Source: an uncultured Clostridium sp.
Lineage (GTDB): Bacteria; Bacillota; Clostridia; TANB77; CAG-508
Assembly (NCBI GenBank): GCA_948436975.1
Contig: CAOJJB010000011.1
Span: forward strand, 1-62,295
Length of the DNA: 62,295 bases
Reading direction: 5' to 3'
Position 1 is the stretch's first letter. Each line of letters opens with the position of its first letter. The position numbers and the translations under genes are program-made. Shown piece by piece: positions 53,381 to 62,295 of the stretch. A model generated the notes under the pieces. The model was not told the DNA's origin and did no database searches. It worked only from the letters and a program-made list of their open reading frames with translations.

Positions 53381-55858
53381 ATGAAAAAAGTATGTAAAAT
53401 ATTATTTATCATATTAATTTTTAATTTAATTATGATAATAAATTCATATGCAACAGAGGACATAAATAGTATAGTAGAGAGAACAGAGAAAGAAATAGTT
53501 AATTCAGAAGAATATGAACAAATTGAATTAGAAGAAGTTACTTATATAAATCCTTTATACAATAATGTGATAACAGAAAAGGATTTAAACAAGCCTTCGA
53601 ATATGATGACTGCATCAACATCTGTTGACTGTAGAACTATACAAGAAGCTGGAAAAGAACTAAGAGAAGAAATAAAAGTAAGAAATGAAACAATACAAAT
53701 TTCATATATAACTAATATACAATTAGGAAATACAATATTTAGCCAAATTGTAGATGAAGCATTAAAACATACAGGAGTACCCACAGAAGGTGATTATCTG
53801 TTATGGCAATTTGCAGGTTGGATTGCGAAAGGAAATATAAATAAAAATGGAAATACATATTATTATACTTTAACATATACTTTTACATATTATACAACTT
53901 ATGAACAAGAAAAAGAGATGAATATAGCGGTTTCAAATTTATTAAATACATTAGACTTAAAAGGAACAGACTATGAAAAAATAACAATAATATATGACTA
54001 TATATGTAATAATATAAAGTATGATTATACTATATATGATGATAAACAAAGAGAAAATTTAAAATATACAGCATATGGTGCTTTAATTCATAAAAAGTCT
54101 GTATGTCAAGGATATGCAGTATTATTTTATAGACTAGCTTTAGAAAACAATATAGATGCTAGGCTTATTTCGGGATTAGGAAATGGAGGACCACATGGTT
54201 GGAACATTGTAAAAATAAGAGATTATTATTACAATGTTGATGCAACATGGGATACAAATTATGTTAAAAGAGAATATATGTACTATATGCTAACAGATAA
54301 CAATTTTTCAGGACATGTAAGAGATTCAGAATATGCTACTAGTGAATTTTATAAAAAATATCCAATGGGAAGACAAAATTATACATCAGCAATGAATGAA
54401 TTTGATAAAAATATGCAAAATTTTACAGGAATAATGCTAGATAATCAAACAGGATATTATTCATATTATGAAAATGGAAAAATAAATACAAAATTTTCAG
54501 GATTATATGAACAAGATAATGAAAAATGGTATGTAATTCAAGGACGAGTAAATGAAAAATACAAAGGGATTGTAAAAGATACAACAGGAACATATTATAT
54601 TGAAAATGGAAAAGTAGCCAAAAATACAACAACAGTAATGCAAATAGATAATGCATGGAAAATAATAGTAAATGGAGTATTAGATAATAATTACACAGGA
54701 ATAGGATCAAATAGTTCAGGAACATGGTATTTAGAAAATGGAGTAGTAAATTTTAAGTATAATGGAACATATATACAAGGAGATCAAGCTAAAATAATAG
54801 AAGGTGGAAAAGTAGTAGCAACAGTAGCAAAAAATATAACAACAGTAATGCAAATAAATAACATATGGAGATATGTAGAAAACGGAAAAGTAAGCTACAA
54901 TTATACAGGATTAGGAATTAATGATTTAGGGACATGGCTAATAAAAGATGGAATAATAAAGTTTGACTATACAGGAAATTATGTAGATAAAGATGGAAAA
55001 ACATACATAATAGAAAAAAATAAAGTATTAACAAATATAAGTAAAGTAATACAAATAAATAATGTATGGAGAATGGTAGTAAACGGAATTATAGATTATA
55101 GTTATACAGGGCTAGGAACAAATGAATATGGAACTTGGTATTTAGAAAATGGGAATTTAAATTTAGGATATAAAGCAACATATATAGAAGGAGAAAATGC
55201 ACATATAATAGAAGGTGGAAAAGTAGTAGTAACAATATCCAAAAATACAACAACAGTAATGAAAATAAATAACATATGGAGATATGTAGAAAATGGAAGA
55301 GTAAACTACAATTATATAGGAATAGGAACAAATGATTTAGGAACATGGTATTTAAAAGATGGAAAAGTAAGTTTTGATTATACAGGAAATTATACAGATA
55401 AAGATGGAAAAACATATATAATAGAAAAAAGCCAAGTAATGACAAAATTAAGTAAAGTAATGCAAGTAAATAATGTATGGAAAATGGTAGTAAATGGAGT
55501 AGTAGACAATAATTATACAGGATTAGGAATAAATGAATATGGAACTTGGTATTTAGAAAATGGAAACTTAGATCTTGAATATAAGGGAACATATATACAA
55601 GGCAACAATGCAAATATAATAGAAGCTGGAAAAGTTATAGTAACATTACCAAAAACTACAACAACAGTAATGCAAATAAATAATATATGGAGATATGTGG
55701 CAAATGGCGTTGTGGACTATAATTATACAGGACTAGGAAATAACAACTTAGGAACATGGTTAGTAAAAGAAGGAACAATAAAATTCGATTATACAGGAAA
55801 TTATACAGATAAAGATGGAAAAATTTACAAAATAGAAAAAAATAAAGTTATAAAATAA
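53381..55858 (+). CDS. Secreted transglutaminase-like protein with wall-binding-type repeats
   Basis: An 825-residue protein: signal peptide (about 1-25), a helical region, then a transglutaminase/protease-like core. The catalytic Cys is in KSVCQGYA (about 242), His in GGPHGWN (about 272) and Asp in YNVDATWD (about 286). From about 345 to the end lie one degenerate and six clear repeats of 67-69 residues, of the form 'MQINNIWRYV.NG.V.YNYTG.G.N..GTW...NG...F.YTG.Y...' with IIE-x-GKV. They resemble choline/glucan-binding-type wall repeats. Such proteins act on or bind the cell wall. The next gene encodes the same repeats, 30 bases on. A GGGGG site precedes the ATG. Confidence 0.82.
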   Translation: MKKVCKILFIILIFNLIMIINSYATEDINSIVERTEKEIVNSEEYEQIELEEVTYINPLYNNVITEKDLNKPSNMMTASTSVDCRTIQEAGKELREEIKVRNETIQISYITNIQLGNTIFSQIVDEALKHTGVPTEGDYLLWQFAGWIAKGNINKNGNTYYYTLTYTFTYYTTYEQEKEMNIAVSNLLNTLDLKGTDYEKITIIYDYICNNIKYDYTIYDDKQRENLKYTAYGALIHKKSVCQGYAVLFYRLALENNIDARLISGLGNGGPHGWNIVKIRDYYYNVDATWDTNYVKREYMYYMLTDNNFSGHVRDSEYATSEFYKKYPMGRQNYTSAMNEFDKNMQNFTGIMLDNQTGYYSYYENGKINTKFSGLYEQDNEKWYVIQGRVNEKYKGIVKDTTGTYYIENGKVAKNTTTVMQIDNAWKIIVNGVLDNNYTGIGSNSSGTWYLENGVVNFKYNGTYIQGDQAKIIEGGKVVATVAKNITTVMQINNIWRYVENGKVSYNYTGLGINDLGTWLIKDGIIKFDYTGNYVDKDGKTYIIEKNKVLTNISKVIQINNVWRMVVNGIIDYSYTGLGTNEYGTWYLENGNLNLGYKATYIEGENAHIIEGGKVVVTISKNTTTVMKINNIWRYVENGRVNYNYIGIGTNDLGTWYLKDGKVSFDYTGNYTDKDGKTYIIEKSQVMTKLSKVMQVNNVWKMVVNGVVDNNYTGLGINEYGTWYLENGNLDLEYKGTYIQGNNANIIEAGKVIVTLPKTTTTVMQINNIWRYVANGVVDYNYTGLGNNNLGTWLVKEGTIKFDYTGNYTDKDGKIYKIEKNKVIK

Positions 55859-55888
55859 CTAATTTAATGTTACAAGAGAGGGAATAAT

Positions 55889-58807
55889 ATGAAAAAAGCA
55901 TGTAAAATTTTATTTAGTATATTATTATTAAATAGTATTATAATTCTAACATCATTTGCTACTTTTAATTCGATAAATGAAATTAATACTGAAAATGTAA
56001 TAAATGATTTAGAAACATTAAATGAAAATGTATCAAATATATTAAATGAAACAAATAATACAAATATAATTGAAAATATAATTTTAGAAGAAAATATAGT
56101 AAATAATGAACCAATAATAAACGAAATAAATCAAGAGGAATTAAATACAACAAACAGTGAAACAATAAATAAAATTGAAAACAATACAACAAAAGTAGTA
56201 TTAATAAATAATATATGGAGAATGATAGTAAATGGTGTAGTAGATTACAATTACACAGGGTTAGGAACAAATGAATATGGAACATGGTATTTAGAAAATG
56301 GAAATTTAGATTTTGGATATAAAGGAACATACATACAAGGCAACAATGCACATATAATAGAAGGTGGAAAAGTAGTAGTAACATTACCAAAAACTACAAC
56401 AACAGTAATGCAAATAAACAATATATGGAGATATGTAGAAAATGGAAGAGTAAACTATAATTATACAGGAATAGGAACAAATGAGTATGGAACTTGGTAT
56501 ATAAAAGATGGAAGAGTAAATTTTGATTATACAGGAAATTATACAAATTCAAATGGAAAAACATATATAATAGAAAATAGTAAAGTAAAAACAGATTTAA
56601 ACCAAGTAATGCAAATAAACAATATATGGAAAATGGTAGTAAATGGAGTAGTAGACAATAACTATACAGGAATAGGAACAAATGAATATGGAACATGGTA
56701 TTTAGAAAATGGAAATTTAGATTTTGGATATAAAGGAACATACATACAAGGCAACAATGCACATATAATAGAAGGTGGAAAAGTAGTAGTAACATTACCA
56801 AAAACTACAACAACAGTAATGCAAATAAACAATATATGGAGATATGTAGAAAATGGAAGAGTAAACTATAATTATACAGGAATAGGAACAAATGAGTATG
56901 GAACTTGGTTAATAAAAGATGGAACAATAAAATTTGACTATACAGGCAATTATAAGGACAAAAATGGAAAAATATATGTAATAGAAAAAAATAAATTGAT
57001 GACAAATGTAAATAAAGTAATACAAATAGATAATGTATGGAGAATGGTAGTAGGTGGAATTGTAGATTTCAATTATACAGGAATAGGAGAAAACGATTTA
57101 GGAACATGGTATCTAGAAAATGGGGCAGTAAATTTTAGATATACAGGAACATATGATAAAGACAATACATCATATATAATTGAAGATGGAAAAATTGGAG
57201 CAACTGTACCTAAAAATGCAACAACAGTAATACAAGTAAATAATATTTGGAGAATGGTAGAAAACGGAAGAGTAAACTACAATTATACAGGATTAGGAAC
57301 AAATAGTTTAGGAACTTGGTACATAATAAATGGTACAATAAAATTTGATTACACAGGAACATATAAAAATAAAGATGGAAAAACATATGTAATAGAAAAA
57401 AATCAAGTAATGACAAATTTAAGAAAAGTAATGCAAATAGACAATATATGGAGAATGGTAGTAAATGGAATTGTTGAATATAATTATACAGGTATAGGTT
57501 CAAATGAACTTGGAGCTTGGTACTTAGAAAATGGTAGAATAACTTTTAGTTATACATCAACATATTATGTAGGAAATAAAGCATATATAATAGAAAATAG
57601 TAAAGTAGCTGTAATTGCTTATGATAATACAACACAAGTAATGCAAATAAATAAAGTATGGAGAATGGTAATAAATGGAAGAGTAGATTATAGTTATAAT
57701 GGAATAGGAAGTAATTCATTAGGAATGTGGGTTTTGCAAAACGGATCAGTAAACTTAAATTATACAGGTAGTTATCAAGATCCAGAAGGAAGTCAGTATA
57801 ATGTAAAAAATGGACAAGTAAGAGAAGTTCTAAAAAATGTAAAACATCCAGGAACTATGTGTGTAGATCAACCAACAAAAGCTAGTAAACACGGAAATGA
57901 ATCAATGGAAATTTCTGGATGGGCATTAACACAAGAAACAGGGGATAGAATACAAATATATTTAGATGATAAATATGTTGCTACTGCATCAAGAAAAGAA
58001 AGAAATGATGTATTTGAAGTATTTTCAAAAAATGAATATGGTGGAAAAGAATTAAATCCATTACCAGGATTTTATTATAGACTTAATACTTCAGGATTAA
58101 GTAAAGGTAGTCATACATTAAAAATACTTAATTTAACAAAAGATGGAAAAACAATAATTCAATCTAGAGAAGTACAATTCTATATTGTAAGACTAGCAAA
58201 AACATGGGGAATTGACGTTTCACAATATCAAGGAAATATAGATTGGAATGCAGTTAAAAATAGTAATGTAGATTTTGCAATATTAAGAATTGGATATTAT
58301 TTAGAATCATCAGGTACAGTTGTTAAAGATCCATATTTTGAATCATATTATAATTCTTGTAGAAATGTAGGTATTGCAGTAGGTGGATATTTTTATTCAT
58401 ATGCATTTAATAGTCAAGAAGCAACTAAAGAAGCTGATGCATGTTTATCAATAATTAAAGGTAAATCATTTGATATGCCAATATTTTTAGATGTTGAAGA
58501 TAACATTTTAAAAAATGGAGTTGATCAAAATAAAACTAATGTTACAGAACTTACAAATGCAAGTATTACATTTTGTGATAAAATGAACCAAAATGGATAT
58601 AGATCAGGAGTATATGCAAGCAAAAACTTTTTTAAAAACTATTTAGATACATCACGTTTGGAAAAATATAATATTTGGCTAGCTCATTATACAACATCAA
58701 CAGACTATACAGGAAAATTTGACATGTGGCAATATACTAGTTCAGGAACAATTCCAGGAATAAGTGGACCAGTAGATTTAGATTGGTGTTTTACAAGATA
58801 CTTTTAA
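55889..58807 (+). CDS. Secreted GH25 lysozyme-like protein with wall-binding-type repeats
   Basis: A 972-residue protein: signal peptide (about 1-25), an Asn/Glu/Thr-rich stretch (about 26-98), eight repeats of 67-69 residues (about 102-647) of the same family as the previous gene, a beta-sandwich-like domain (about 655-767, ISGWALTQETGDRIQIYLD), and a C-terminal GH25 muramidase (about 773-972). The GH25 signs are WGIDVSQYQGNIDW, LRIGYY, GGYFYSYAF and the catalytic DVED in FLDVEDN. GH25 enzymes cut the glycan chain of peptidoglycan. It is co-oriented 30 bases after the transglutaminase-like gene with a GAGAGGG site, so the pair is probably an operon. Confidence 0.87.
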   Translation: MKKACKILFSILLLNSIIILTSFATFNSINEINTENVINDLETLNENVSNILNETNNTNIIENIILEENIVNNEPIINEINQEELNTTNSETINKIENNTTKVVLINNIWRMIVNGVVDYNYTGLGTNEYGTWYLENGNLDFGYKGTYIQGNNAHIIEGGKVVVTLPKTTTTVMQINNIWRYVENGRVNYNYTGIGTNEYGTWYIKDGRVNFDYTGNYTNSNGKTYIIENSKVKTDLNQVMQINNIWKMVVNGVVDNNYTGIGTNEYGTWYLENGNLDFGYKGTYIQGNNAHIIEGGKVVVTLPKTTTTVMQINNIWRYVENGRVNYNYTGIGTNEYGTWLIKDGTIKFDYTGNYKDKNGKIYVIEKNKLMTNVNKVIQIDNVWRMVVGGIVDFNYTGIGENDLGTWYLENGAVNFRYTGTYDKDNTSYIIEDGKIGATVPKNATTVIQVNNIWRMVENGRVNYNYTGLGTNSLGTWYIINGTIKFDYTGTYKNKDGKTYVIEKNQVMTNLRKVMQIDNIWRMVVNGIVEYNYTGIGSNELGAWYLENGRITFSYTSTYYVGNKAYIIENSKVAVIAYDNTTQVMQINKVWRMVINGRVDYSYNGIGSNSLGMWVLQNGSVNLNYTGSYQDPEGSQYNVKNGQVREVLKNVKHPGTMCVDQPTKASKHGNESMEISGWALTQETGDRIQIYLDDKYVATASRKERNDVFEVFSKNEYGGKELNPLPGFYYRLNTSGLSKGSHTLKILNLTKDGKTIIQSREVQFYIVRLAKTWGIDVSQYQGNIDWNAVKNSNVDFAILRIGYYLESSGTVVKDPYFESYYNSCRNVGIAVGGYFYSYAFNSQEATKEADACLSIIKGKSFDMPIFLDVEDNILKNGVDQNKTNVTELTNASITFCDKMNQNGYRSGVYASKNFFKNYLDTSRLEKYNIWLAHYTTSTDYTGKFDMWQYTSSGTIPGISGPVDLDWCFTRYF
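56262..56909 (+). repeat. Two perfect 237-bp direct repeats, 411 bp apart
   Basis: Bases 56262-56498 and 56673-56909 are identical by eye, within the repeat region of the GH25 gene. This is a two-unit duplication of the 67-69-residue repeats and must be recent or homogenised. Confidence 0.85.
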
Positions 58808-59108
58808 AAATATAATATTATAAGTAAAATAAAATTTTTTAAAATATTAAAAATTTATAAAATTGGTAAAAAAATGAATTAAAATTAAAAATTGTATCGA
58901 ATATAATTTTATTTTCATTATATAATATTAATAAGTATAGAAATAAAAATCTAAAAAGTATTGAAAATAGAGTAATAAAACACTTATTATGAATTTCTTA
59001 ATATTAAATTAAAAACTTGAAAAATATTCCAAAAAATGCTATAATAAAAATTGTGTATAGGCGTAAAACAAAATCTATACAAAACAACATATGAAAAGAG
59101 GTTAAAAA
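58808..59108. other. Gap between the GH25 gene and the GT2 gene
   Basis: A 301-base, very AT-rich gap with no ORF carrying a ribosome site. The only clear element is the GT2 promoter; no good terminator for the GH25 gene was seen. Confidence 0.6.
59017..59045 (+). promoter_or_regulatory. Promoter of the GT2 glycosyltransferase gene
   Basis: TTGAAA (59017-59022), 17 bases, TATAAT (59040-59045), with TG one base before (extended -10). Confidence 0.75.
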
Positions 59109-60353
59109 ATGAAATATTTATATCTTCTACAACAAGCTTTGATATGGTTAATAACAATATATTGGGCATATCAAATTGTAGTTAGTTTTTGTTCATTAAT
59201 AAAATTAAAAGACAAAAAACTAATAATTGAAAAAGATCATAAATTTATGGCAATAATACCAGCACATAACGAAGAAAATGTAATAAGAAATTTAGTAGAA
59301 AGCTTAAAAGAACAAAATTATCCAAAAGACCTATATGATATATACGTTATTGCAGATAACTGTACAGATGCAACAGCTGAAATAGCTAAAGAAGCTGGAG
59401 CAAAAGTTTTAAAAAGATTTGACGAAGCACACAAAACAAAAGGATACGCATTAAATTGGTTTTTAAAACAAAAAATAGAAGAAAATGCAGATTATGATGC
59501 ATTTTGTGTATTTGATGCAGATAATATTGTAGAAAAAAACTTTATAAAAAATATGAATAAAAAACTTTGTCAAGGTGAAGAAATAGTTCAAGGATATAGA
59601 GATATTAAAAATCCAACAGACTCATGGATTACAGGAGGATATGCAATATTTTATTGGATGATGAATAGATTTTATCATTTAGCAAGATATAATTTAGGAT
59701 TATCACCATTAATAAATGGAACAGGTTTTATGGTAAAATTTGATGTAGTAAAACCAAATGGATGGCAAACAATAACATTAACTGAAGATATAGAATTTTC
59801 TTTAATAAATATAGCAAAAGGAAGAAAATTGGGATGGGCAACAGATGCAATAGTGTATGATGAACAACCAGTTCATTTTGATCAAAGTTGGTCGCAACGT
59901 GCAAGATGGACAGTTGGACATATACAATGTATGAAAAATTACACAAAAGATTTAGCAAAAGGTGTAGCAGAACATAAAACATTAATGAATTTTGATGGAT
60001 TATTATATATGTTTGGCATACCAATGATGTTATTAACAATGTTATTATTAGGAATTAATGGACTATTATATTTAGGAGCAGAAATGACAGCTAATGAATT
60101 AATAGGAAATTATGTAAGATATTTAGTGGCAACGTTCATATTACCAGTTATCACTGGAGTGGCAATAATGGCATTAGATAAAAGAAAAATAAGACCTATG
60201 TTAAAAGCAATAATATGTTATCCACTTTTCTTAGGATCTTGGATATTAATAAACTTAAAATGTATAATAAAACCTAATACAAAATGGGAAAAAATAGAAC
60301 ATGTTAGAGATATAAACATAAAAGAAGTAAAACAAGAAACAACACATGCTTAA
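59109..60353 (+). CDS. GT2-family processive-type membrane glycosyltransferase
   Basis: A 414-residue protein with a membrane helix at the N-terminus (about 9-30), a GT-A domain, and three or four C-terminal helices. Motifs: IIPAHNEENVI, FDADN (DxD equivalent), LTEDIEFSL (catalytic TED) and QRARW (acceptor binding), the set typical of hyaluronan/cellulose/PNAG-type synthases. It probably makes or extends an extracellular polysaccharide. No partner biosynthesis genes are adjacent; neighbours encode surface proteins. GAAAAGAGGTT precedes the ATG. Confidence 0.87.
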   Translation: MKYLYLLQQALIWLITIYWAYQIVVSFCSLIKLKDKKLIIEKDHKFMAIIPAHNEENVIRNLVESLKEQNYPKDLYDIYVIADNCTDATAEIAKEAGAKVLKRFDEAHKTKGYALNWFLKQKIEENADYDAFCVFDADNIVEKNFIKNMNKKLCQGEEIVQGYRDIKNPTDSWITGGYAIFYWMMNRFYHLARYNLGLSPLINGTGFMVKFDVVKPNGWQTITLTEDIEFSLINIAKGRKLGWATDAIVYDEQPVHFDQSWSQRARWTVGHIQCMKNYTKDLAKGVAEHKTLMNFDGLLYMFGIPMMLLTMLLLGINGLLYLGAEMTANELIGNYVRYLVATFILPVITGVAIMALDKRKIRPMLKAIICYPLFLGSWILINLKCIIKPNTKWEKIEHVRDINIKEVKQETTHA

Positions 60354-60369
60354 AATAAATATAGAGAAG

Positions 60370-60428
60370 AAAATTTAGCAAACTGTAATGGATTTTAAAA
60401 TCTTAGCAGTTTGCTAAATTTTTATTTT
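60370..60428 (+). terminator. Terminator after the GT2 gene
   Basis: A 16-bp stem (60370-60385 with 60407-60422), with a small palindrome in the loop and a T-rich tail. Confidence 0.82.
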
Positions 60429-60519
60429 ATAGAAAAGTATTATGCCAATTTTATATAAATATTTATATATAAAATTCACATAAAAATTAATTATATTGTA
60501 ACAAAAAAGTATTAAAAAA

Positions 60520-60563
60520 ATAATATAAAAGAAATCGAATTTGTTAAAAACATGTTGTAAAAT
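60520..60563 (+). promoter_or_regulatory. Upstream motif shared with the first SipW-type gene; possible promoter
   Basis: ATAATATAAAAGAAATCGAA at 60520-60539 matches 4208-4227 in 19 of 20 bases. A -10-like TAAAAT lies at 60558-60563. The following 65 bases up to the ATG are not conserved. Confidence 0.45.
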
Positions 60564-60628
60564 AAGTATAAAGATAAGTGTATAAATTGGTGCAATTATA
60601 AAAATATTATAATAAATGGGAGAGAATA

Positions 60629-61867
60629 ATGAAAAAGTCAAGAAAACAAAATAAAAATATAATAATAGTATTATTATTAATCCTATTACTAGTATTAGCA
60701 GTAGGATATGCAGCATTTTCGGATGTGCTTAGTATATCAGGAACAGCGAATGCAAAAGGAACATTCAACTTAGAATTCCAAAATGCAGAAATAGTAACGC
60801 TAGTGGGAGTAAATGAAGAAGGAACAAAAGCAGAAATATCAGAAGATAAAAATACATTAAATGTAAATGTAGTAGATTTAGCATACCCAGGAGCAGGAGT
60901 AGAAATTTCAGTAGATATAGTAAATGTAGGAACAATACCAGCTAGAGTAAATGCAGTAACACCAACAAATATAACAGGAAGTGAACATATAAAAATAGAA
61001 GGATTGGAAGCTATAATAACAGATCATCCAACAATAGAAGCAGGAGGGAAATGTAATATACATTTTACAGTAGAATGGCCAGTAACAGCAACAGATCCAT
61101 TAGGAGAAAATGGAGAAAGTACAAGTTTTGGATTAGAGATAGAATATACACAAGGAACAGGAAAAGAATTTGAAGGGCAATCAAAACATGATGATAATGG
61201 AAGTACAACACCAATAGAACCAACAAATGAAACCTTAGTAAGTCAAATAACAGGAAATGATTATGGAAAACCAATAAATTATAGTGTGGCAGTAAAAGGA
61301 GAAGAAGTAAATAATTGGAAAGTATTTTATAATGATGGAGCAAATGTATATATAATATTGGGAGAGTATTTAGAAAATAGATTATTACCAATAGAAACAG
61401 GATTGCAAACAAGCGGAAAATATAATATTTATTCTAATATAAGTAGAGAAGAATTATTAAAAGGCTTAACAACAGAAAGTAATTGGAGTGAATTTGCGAG
61501 TGGAATAGAAGGAGCAACAGCAACAGGAGGACCAACAAACGCACAATTTGTAGCAAGCTGGAATGAAAATCCATTAGTTAACTCTAAAAAACTTGAAGAA
61601 GAAAAAATATATAATATTGGAAATAATGATAATTTTAATGATATAACAAATTTATATGTTCCATATAAAAAAGCATTTGAAAATTGTTATGCTTACTGGT
61701 TAACTACACCTTATCAAACGAGTAATGATAATATGTGGCTTGTAACATATTCTGGTTGTAAAGATATAGAAAAATACAATTATACATACTATAGTGTAAG
61801 ACCATTAATTTGTTTACCATCTAATGTAACAGGAACAATAGGAGAAACAGTAGAAATAGATAAATAG
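60629..61867 (+). CDS. SipW-type-signal surface protein, paralogue 2
   Basis: A 412-residue protein with the same plan as that at 4310: lysine-rich start, hydrophobic signal ending GYAAFSD, a nearly constant beta-rich domain (about 30-180), an acidic linker and a C-terminal domain. In the latter the first part is conserved (DYGK, NNWKVFYNDG, ENRLLP, GLQTSG). The last 120 residues have diverged strongly and hold a 17-residue longer segment, before NCYAYWLTTPY and SVRPLICLPS. A GGGAGAG site precedes the ATG. Paralogue 3 starts 69 bases after its stop. Confidence 0.7.
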   Translation: MKKSRKQNKNIIIVLLLILLLVLAVGYAAFSDVLSISGTANAKGTFNLEFQNAEIVTLVGVNEEGTKAEISEDKNTLNVNVVDLAYPGAGVEISVDIVNVGTIPARVNAVTPTNITGSEHIKIEGLEAIITDHPTIEAGGKCNIHFTVEWPVTATDPLGENGESTSFGLEIEYTQGTGKEFEGQSKHDDNGSTTPIEPTNETLVSQITGNDYGKPINYSVAVKGEEVNNWKVFYNDGANVYIILGEYLENRLLPIETGLQTSGKYNIYSNISREELLKGLTTESNWSEFASGIEGATATGGPTNAQFVASWNENPLVNSKKLEEEKIYNIGNNDNFNDITNLYVPYKKAFENCYAYWLTTPYQTSNDNMWLVTYSGCKDIEKYNYTYYSVRPLICLPSNVTGTIGETVEIDK

Positions 61868-61936
61868 TAAAAAAATATAATATTAAGATTAAAAATATTA
61901 CATATATTATAAAAAAATATAAAGATTGGAAAAAGA

Positions 61937-62295
61937 ATGAAAAAATTAAGAAAACAAAATAAAAATGTAATAATAGTATTGTTATTAATCCTATTACTAG
62001 TATTAGCAATAGGATATGCAGCATTTTCTGATATTCTAACAATATCAGGAACAGCAAATGCAAAAGGAACTTTTGACTTAGAATTTCAAAATGCAGAAAT
62101 AGTAACAACTGTTGGGATAAATGAAGAAGGAACAAAAGCAGAAATATCAGAAGATAAAAACACATTACAAGTAAATGTAGCAGATTTAGCATATCCAGGA
62201 GCAGGAGTAGAATTTTCAGTAGACATAGTAAATGTAGGGTCAATACCAGCTAGGGTAAATGCAGTAACGCCAACAAATATAACAGGAAGTGAACA
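61937..62295 (+). CDS. SipW-type-signal surface protein, paralogue 3 (3' end outside window)
   Basis: Starts at ATG 61937 and is open to the window end (about 119 residues). It repeats the lysine-rich start, hydrophobic signal helix ending GYAAFSD, and the constant beta-rich domain, nearly identical to paralogues 1 and 2. The ribosome region is a modest GATTGGAAAAAGA. With no terminator in the 69-base gap it is probably co-transcribed with paralogue 2. A gene array may continue beyond the window. Confidence 0.7.
   Translation, partial: MKKLRKQNKNVIIVLLLILLLVLAIGYAAFSDILTISGTANAKGTFDLEFQNAEIVTTVGINEEGTKAEISEDKNTLQVNVADLAYPGAGVEFSVDIVNVGSIPARVNAVTPTNITGSE

Noticed and set aside
55089-55613. 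Long minus-strand open frames, rich in Leu/Phe/Tyr, opposite the repeat proteins
   Set aside because: They are mirror frames of AT-rich repeat DNA, have no ribosome sites and repeat with the same period as the plus-strand genes.
56200-57830. CRISPR-like regular repeats
   Set aside because: The period is near 200 bp, the frame is open throughout, and the repeats encode protein.

Overview
This is a 62.3-kb piece of a very AT-rich (roughly a quarter G+C) Firmicutes chromosome, most likely an anaerobic, spore-forming member of the Clostridia, probably gut-associated. The evidence is strong AGGAGG-type ribosome binding sites, TTGACA/TATAAT promoters with 17-bp spacers, and hairpin-plus-T-run terminators. 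Three sporulation genes are present (gpr, ytxC, spoIIP). Energy metabolism includes Pta/AckA acetate formation, with two acetate kinase genes in tandem. A PASTA-domain Ser/Thr kinase and RqcH point the same way. No rRNA, tRNA, insertion sequence, CRISPR array or phage module was seen.

Layout. 1-4110: 3' part of a PrkC-type kinase, rpe, a bactofilin-like membrane protein and endonuclease III. 4310-5536: a SipW-type-signal surface protein with two paralogues at the right end. 5645-9276: pta, ackA and a second ackA, then convergent rqcH. 11358-16643: pgi, a Dabb protein, a small membrane protein, a HAD phosphatase preceded by two tiny overlapping ORFs, and recG interrupted by one frameshift. 16808-21239: small membrane protein, TGS/uridine-kinase-like nucleoside kinase, RNHCP protein, VanZ-like protein, argS. 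21357-21512: a gene-free cluster of hairpins. 21572-27817: VTT protein, ZIP transporter, yebC, GIY-YIG protein, gpr, a membrane-anchored unknown, ytxC, yqeY, TraX-like protein. 27951-32297: an alpha-glucan cluster (GT4 synthase-like enzyme, DUF4912 protein, GH57 branching enzyme). 32396-38911: ylbF-like gene, recJ, relA, MBL hydrolase, hisS. 38990-39610: a two-gene islet of unlike base composition behind a near-perfect promoter. 39750-45641: spoIIP, tmcAL, rnhA, coaE, queA, tgt. 45653-50507: WG-repeat protein, TIGR04086 protein, HD protein, and very divergent secD and secF. 50641-53214: rpsO and pnp, each with a structured leader. 53381-58807: two large secreted proteins (transglutaminase-like; GH25 lysozyme-like) sharing one family of wall-binding-type repeats. 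59109-60353: a GT2 membrane glycosyltransferase. 60629-end: the second and third SipW-type surface proteins.

Most of the window is housekeeping. The unusual material is on the cell surface: three paralogues with near-constant N-terminal halves and diversified C-terminal domains sharing an upstream DNA motif, and a tandem pair of repeat proteins containing a perfect 237-bp direct repeat. Also notable are SecD/SecF proteins lacking the usual charged transmembrane residues, the recG frameshift, the palindrome cluster after argS, and several leader structures.
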